Source of the DNA: Bacteroidota bacterium | GTDB lineage: Bacteria; Bacteroidota; Rhodothermia; Rhodothermales; Rubricoccaceae | Assembly (NCBI GenBank): GCA_022564455.1 | Contig: JADFLK010000188.1 | Coordinates: 1-5,252, forward strand | Reading direction: 5' to 3' | DNA: 5,252 bases | Shown here: positions 4,224 to 5,252 of the stretch, in pieces | Layout: each line of letters starts with the position of its first letter | How positions within the stretch are numbered: the stretch's first letter is position 1 | Position numbers and translations under genes: made by a program | Notes under the pieces: generated by a model | Database searches by the model: none | The model's input: the letters and a program-made list of their open reading frames with translations, nothing else | What the model was told of the DNA's origin: nothing

Positions 4224-5252
4224 TCAGCCCGTACTACGAACTGCTTTGGCAGGCTCTATCGTCGCGGCTCGCTTGGCCGGATAGACAGCGGCCAACACGC
4301 ACAAACCCATTGCAACGGCCAGAATCAGCACTACGTCCCACAATCGTATGGCGATGGGATAGGCGTCGATGATGAACGATTCCGCCTGCGCAAGCTTGGC
4401 GATGCCTGTGTATTTCTGGAGCAAGGACAGGCCTACGCCCAGCGCCGTCCCTAGACCTGCACCCAGGGCACCCACTAGCAGCCCCTCCAGCAAGAAGATG
4501 CGCCGTACATCCTTGCGGGTGGCGCCCATCGCCTGAAGCGCCCCCAGATCACGCCGTTTCTCCATCACAATCATGGTGAGCGCCCCCACGATGTTGAACG
4601 CCGCCACTACGACAATCAGAAACAGGATGGCGCTTGCGGCCCACTTTTCCAGCTTCATTACGGCATAGAGGGAGGGCTGGAGATCGTACCACGTGCGGAC
4701 GCGAAACTGATCGGGGTCCAGAACGCGCTCGAGACCTGCCTTCACCCGATCCGAGGCATCCACGTTGTCGAGCCGGAGATCGATACCGGTGACGGCGCCG
4801 GACATCCGGAAGAGCCGCTGCGCTTCCTCCAGAGCTATAAAGACGTGGTTCTCATCGTAAGCCGGGTCCAGTTCAAAGGTGCCTCTTAGGTTGAACACCT
4901 GCCGCGCAGGCAGCCCGAAAGGATACTGGACAATCATGCGCTCCAGTGCTGGGGCGGAGAGCAACGCCACCGTGCTTCCGTCGTCGCCGGTGGGGCCTGG
5001 GAACAACGCCATCCGTACGGCTACTCCCGCGCCCATTACTATACCTGCACCCGTAGGCTTCCTCGCCACATCGAACGAACCGGAAGTAACGGCACGGGTT
5101 ACAGAGGAATCCACGGAGGCCGGGCCTACACCGCGAACAACCACAACCCGGTTCAGATCACGCACGTCAGTGCTCGTGAGCAACGCCTTACCTTCTACAA
5201 ACGGGGTCGCTGAAACGACATGCGGCTCCAGCCTAGCCACGTCGGCCAGAGA
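4224..5252 (-). CDS. LolC/LolE-family ABC permease, 5' end outside the window
   Basis: The frame is open to the window edge, giving 342 visible residues; the GTG at 5240 is internal, as codons S-L-A-D precede it in frame. The first visible part is the periplasmic domain (DVARLEPHVVSATPFV), typical of LolC/LolE after their first helix. Visible residues about 204-229, 254-278 and 306-324 are membrane helices of the FtsX-type domain. The loop EKRRDLGALQAMGATRKDVRRIF (231-253) carries the family's cytoplasmic coupling motif, and the protein ends YPAKRAATIEPAKAVRSTG. Such permeases work with a LolD-type ATPase to release lipoproteins from the inner membrane. About 60-90 residues including helix 1 are missing. 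Whether it is closer to LolC or LolE cannot be told here. Confidence 0.9.
   Translation of the reverse strand, partial: SLADVARLEPHVVSATPFVEGKALLTSTDVRDLNRVVVVRGVGPASVDSSVTRAVTSGSFDVARKPTGAGIVMGAGVAVRMALFPGPTGDDGSTVALLSAPALERMIVQYPFGLPARQVFNLRGTFELDPAYDENHVFIALEEAQRLFRMSGAVTGIDLRLDNVDASDRVKAGLERVLDPDQFRVRTWYDLQPSLYAVMKLEKWAASAILFLIVVVAAFNIVGALTMIVMEKRRDLGALQAMGATRKDVRRIFLLEGLLVGALGAGLGTALGVGLSLLQKYTGIAKLAQAESFIIDAYPIAIRLWDVVLILAVAMGLCVLAAVYPAKRAATIEPAKAVRSTG

Overview
The window most likely comes from a Bacteroidota-type bacterium (FCB group), perhaps a marine Rhodothermales-like lineage with moderately high G+C. Three things point there. A 58-residue DUF4295-like gene sits behind rpmB and rpmG, a Bacteroidota arrangement. 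No start codon is preceded by a Shine-Dalgarno sequence. The envelope genes include a TraF/PorV-like barrel and a LolC/E permease. The exact lineage is inference.

Layout. Bases 1-380 hold a minus-strand tRNA block: tRNA-Pro(UGG) then tRNA-Arg(UCU), flanked on both sides by partial copies of themselves. The upstream copy (282-360) starts with the 5' arm of tRNA-Pro and can fold into a full but non-canonical cloverleaf just downstream of a candidate -10 box. Bases 421-882 (+) encode a four-helix membrane protein of unknown function. It ends against a convergent hairpin shared with a minus-strand ribosomal cluster, rpmB (L28) - rpmG (L33) - DUF4295 gene (1653 down to 946). The rpmG-DUF4295 spacer carries a paired set of 7-bp repeats.

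Bases 1654-1849 are intergenic and hold a strong terminator (16-bp stem) for the next gene upstream. From 5252 down to 1850, all on the minus strand, come a LolC/LolE-family permease (5' end outside the window), a TPR lipoprotein with four extra cysteines, and a TraF-like outer-membrane beta-barrel. A GC-rich hairpin lies between the last two.

How the genes fit together: the left part is translation machinery (tRNAs and ribosomal proteins). The right part is envelope biogenesis: a lipoprotein-release permease, a lipoprotein that could be its client, and an outer-membrane barrel that may act with the lipoprotein. The link between lipoprotein and barrel is inferred from order and spacing only. 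No mobile element, CRISPR array or defence gene is visible.
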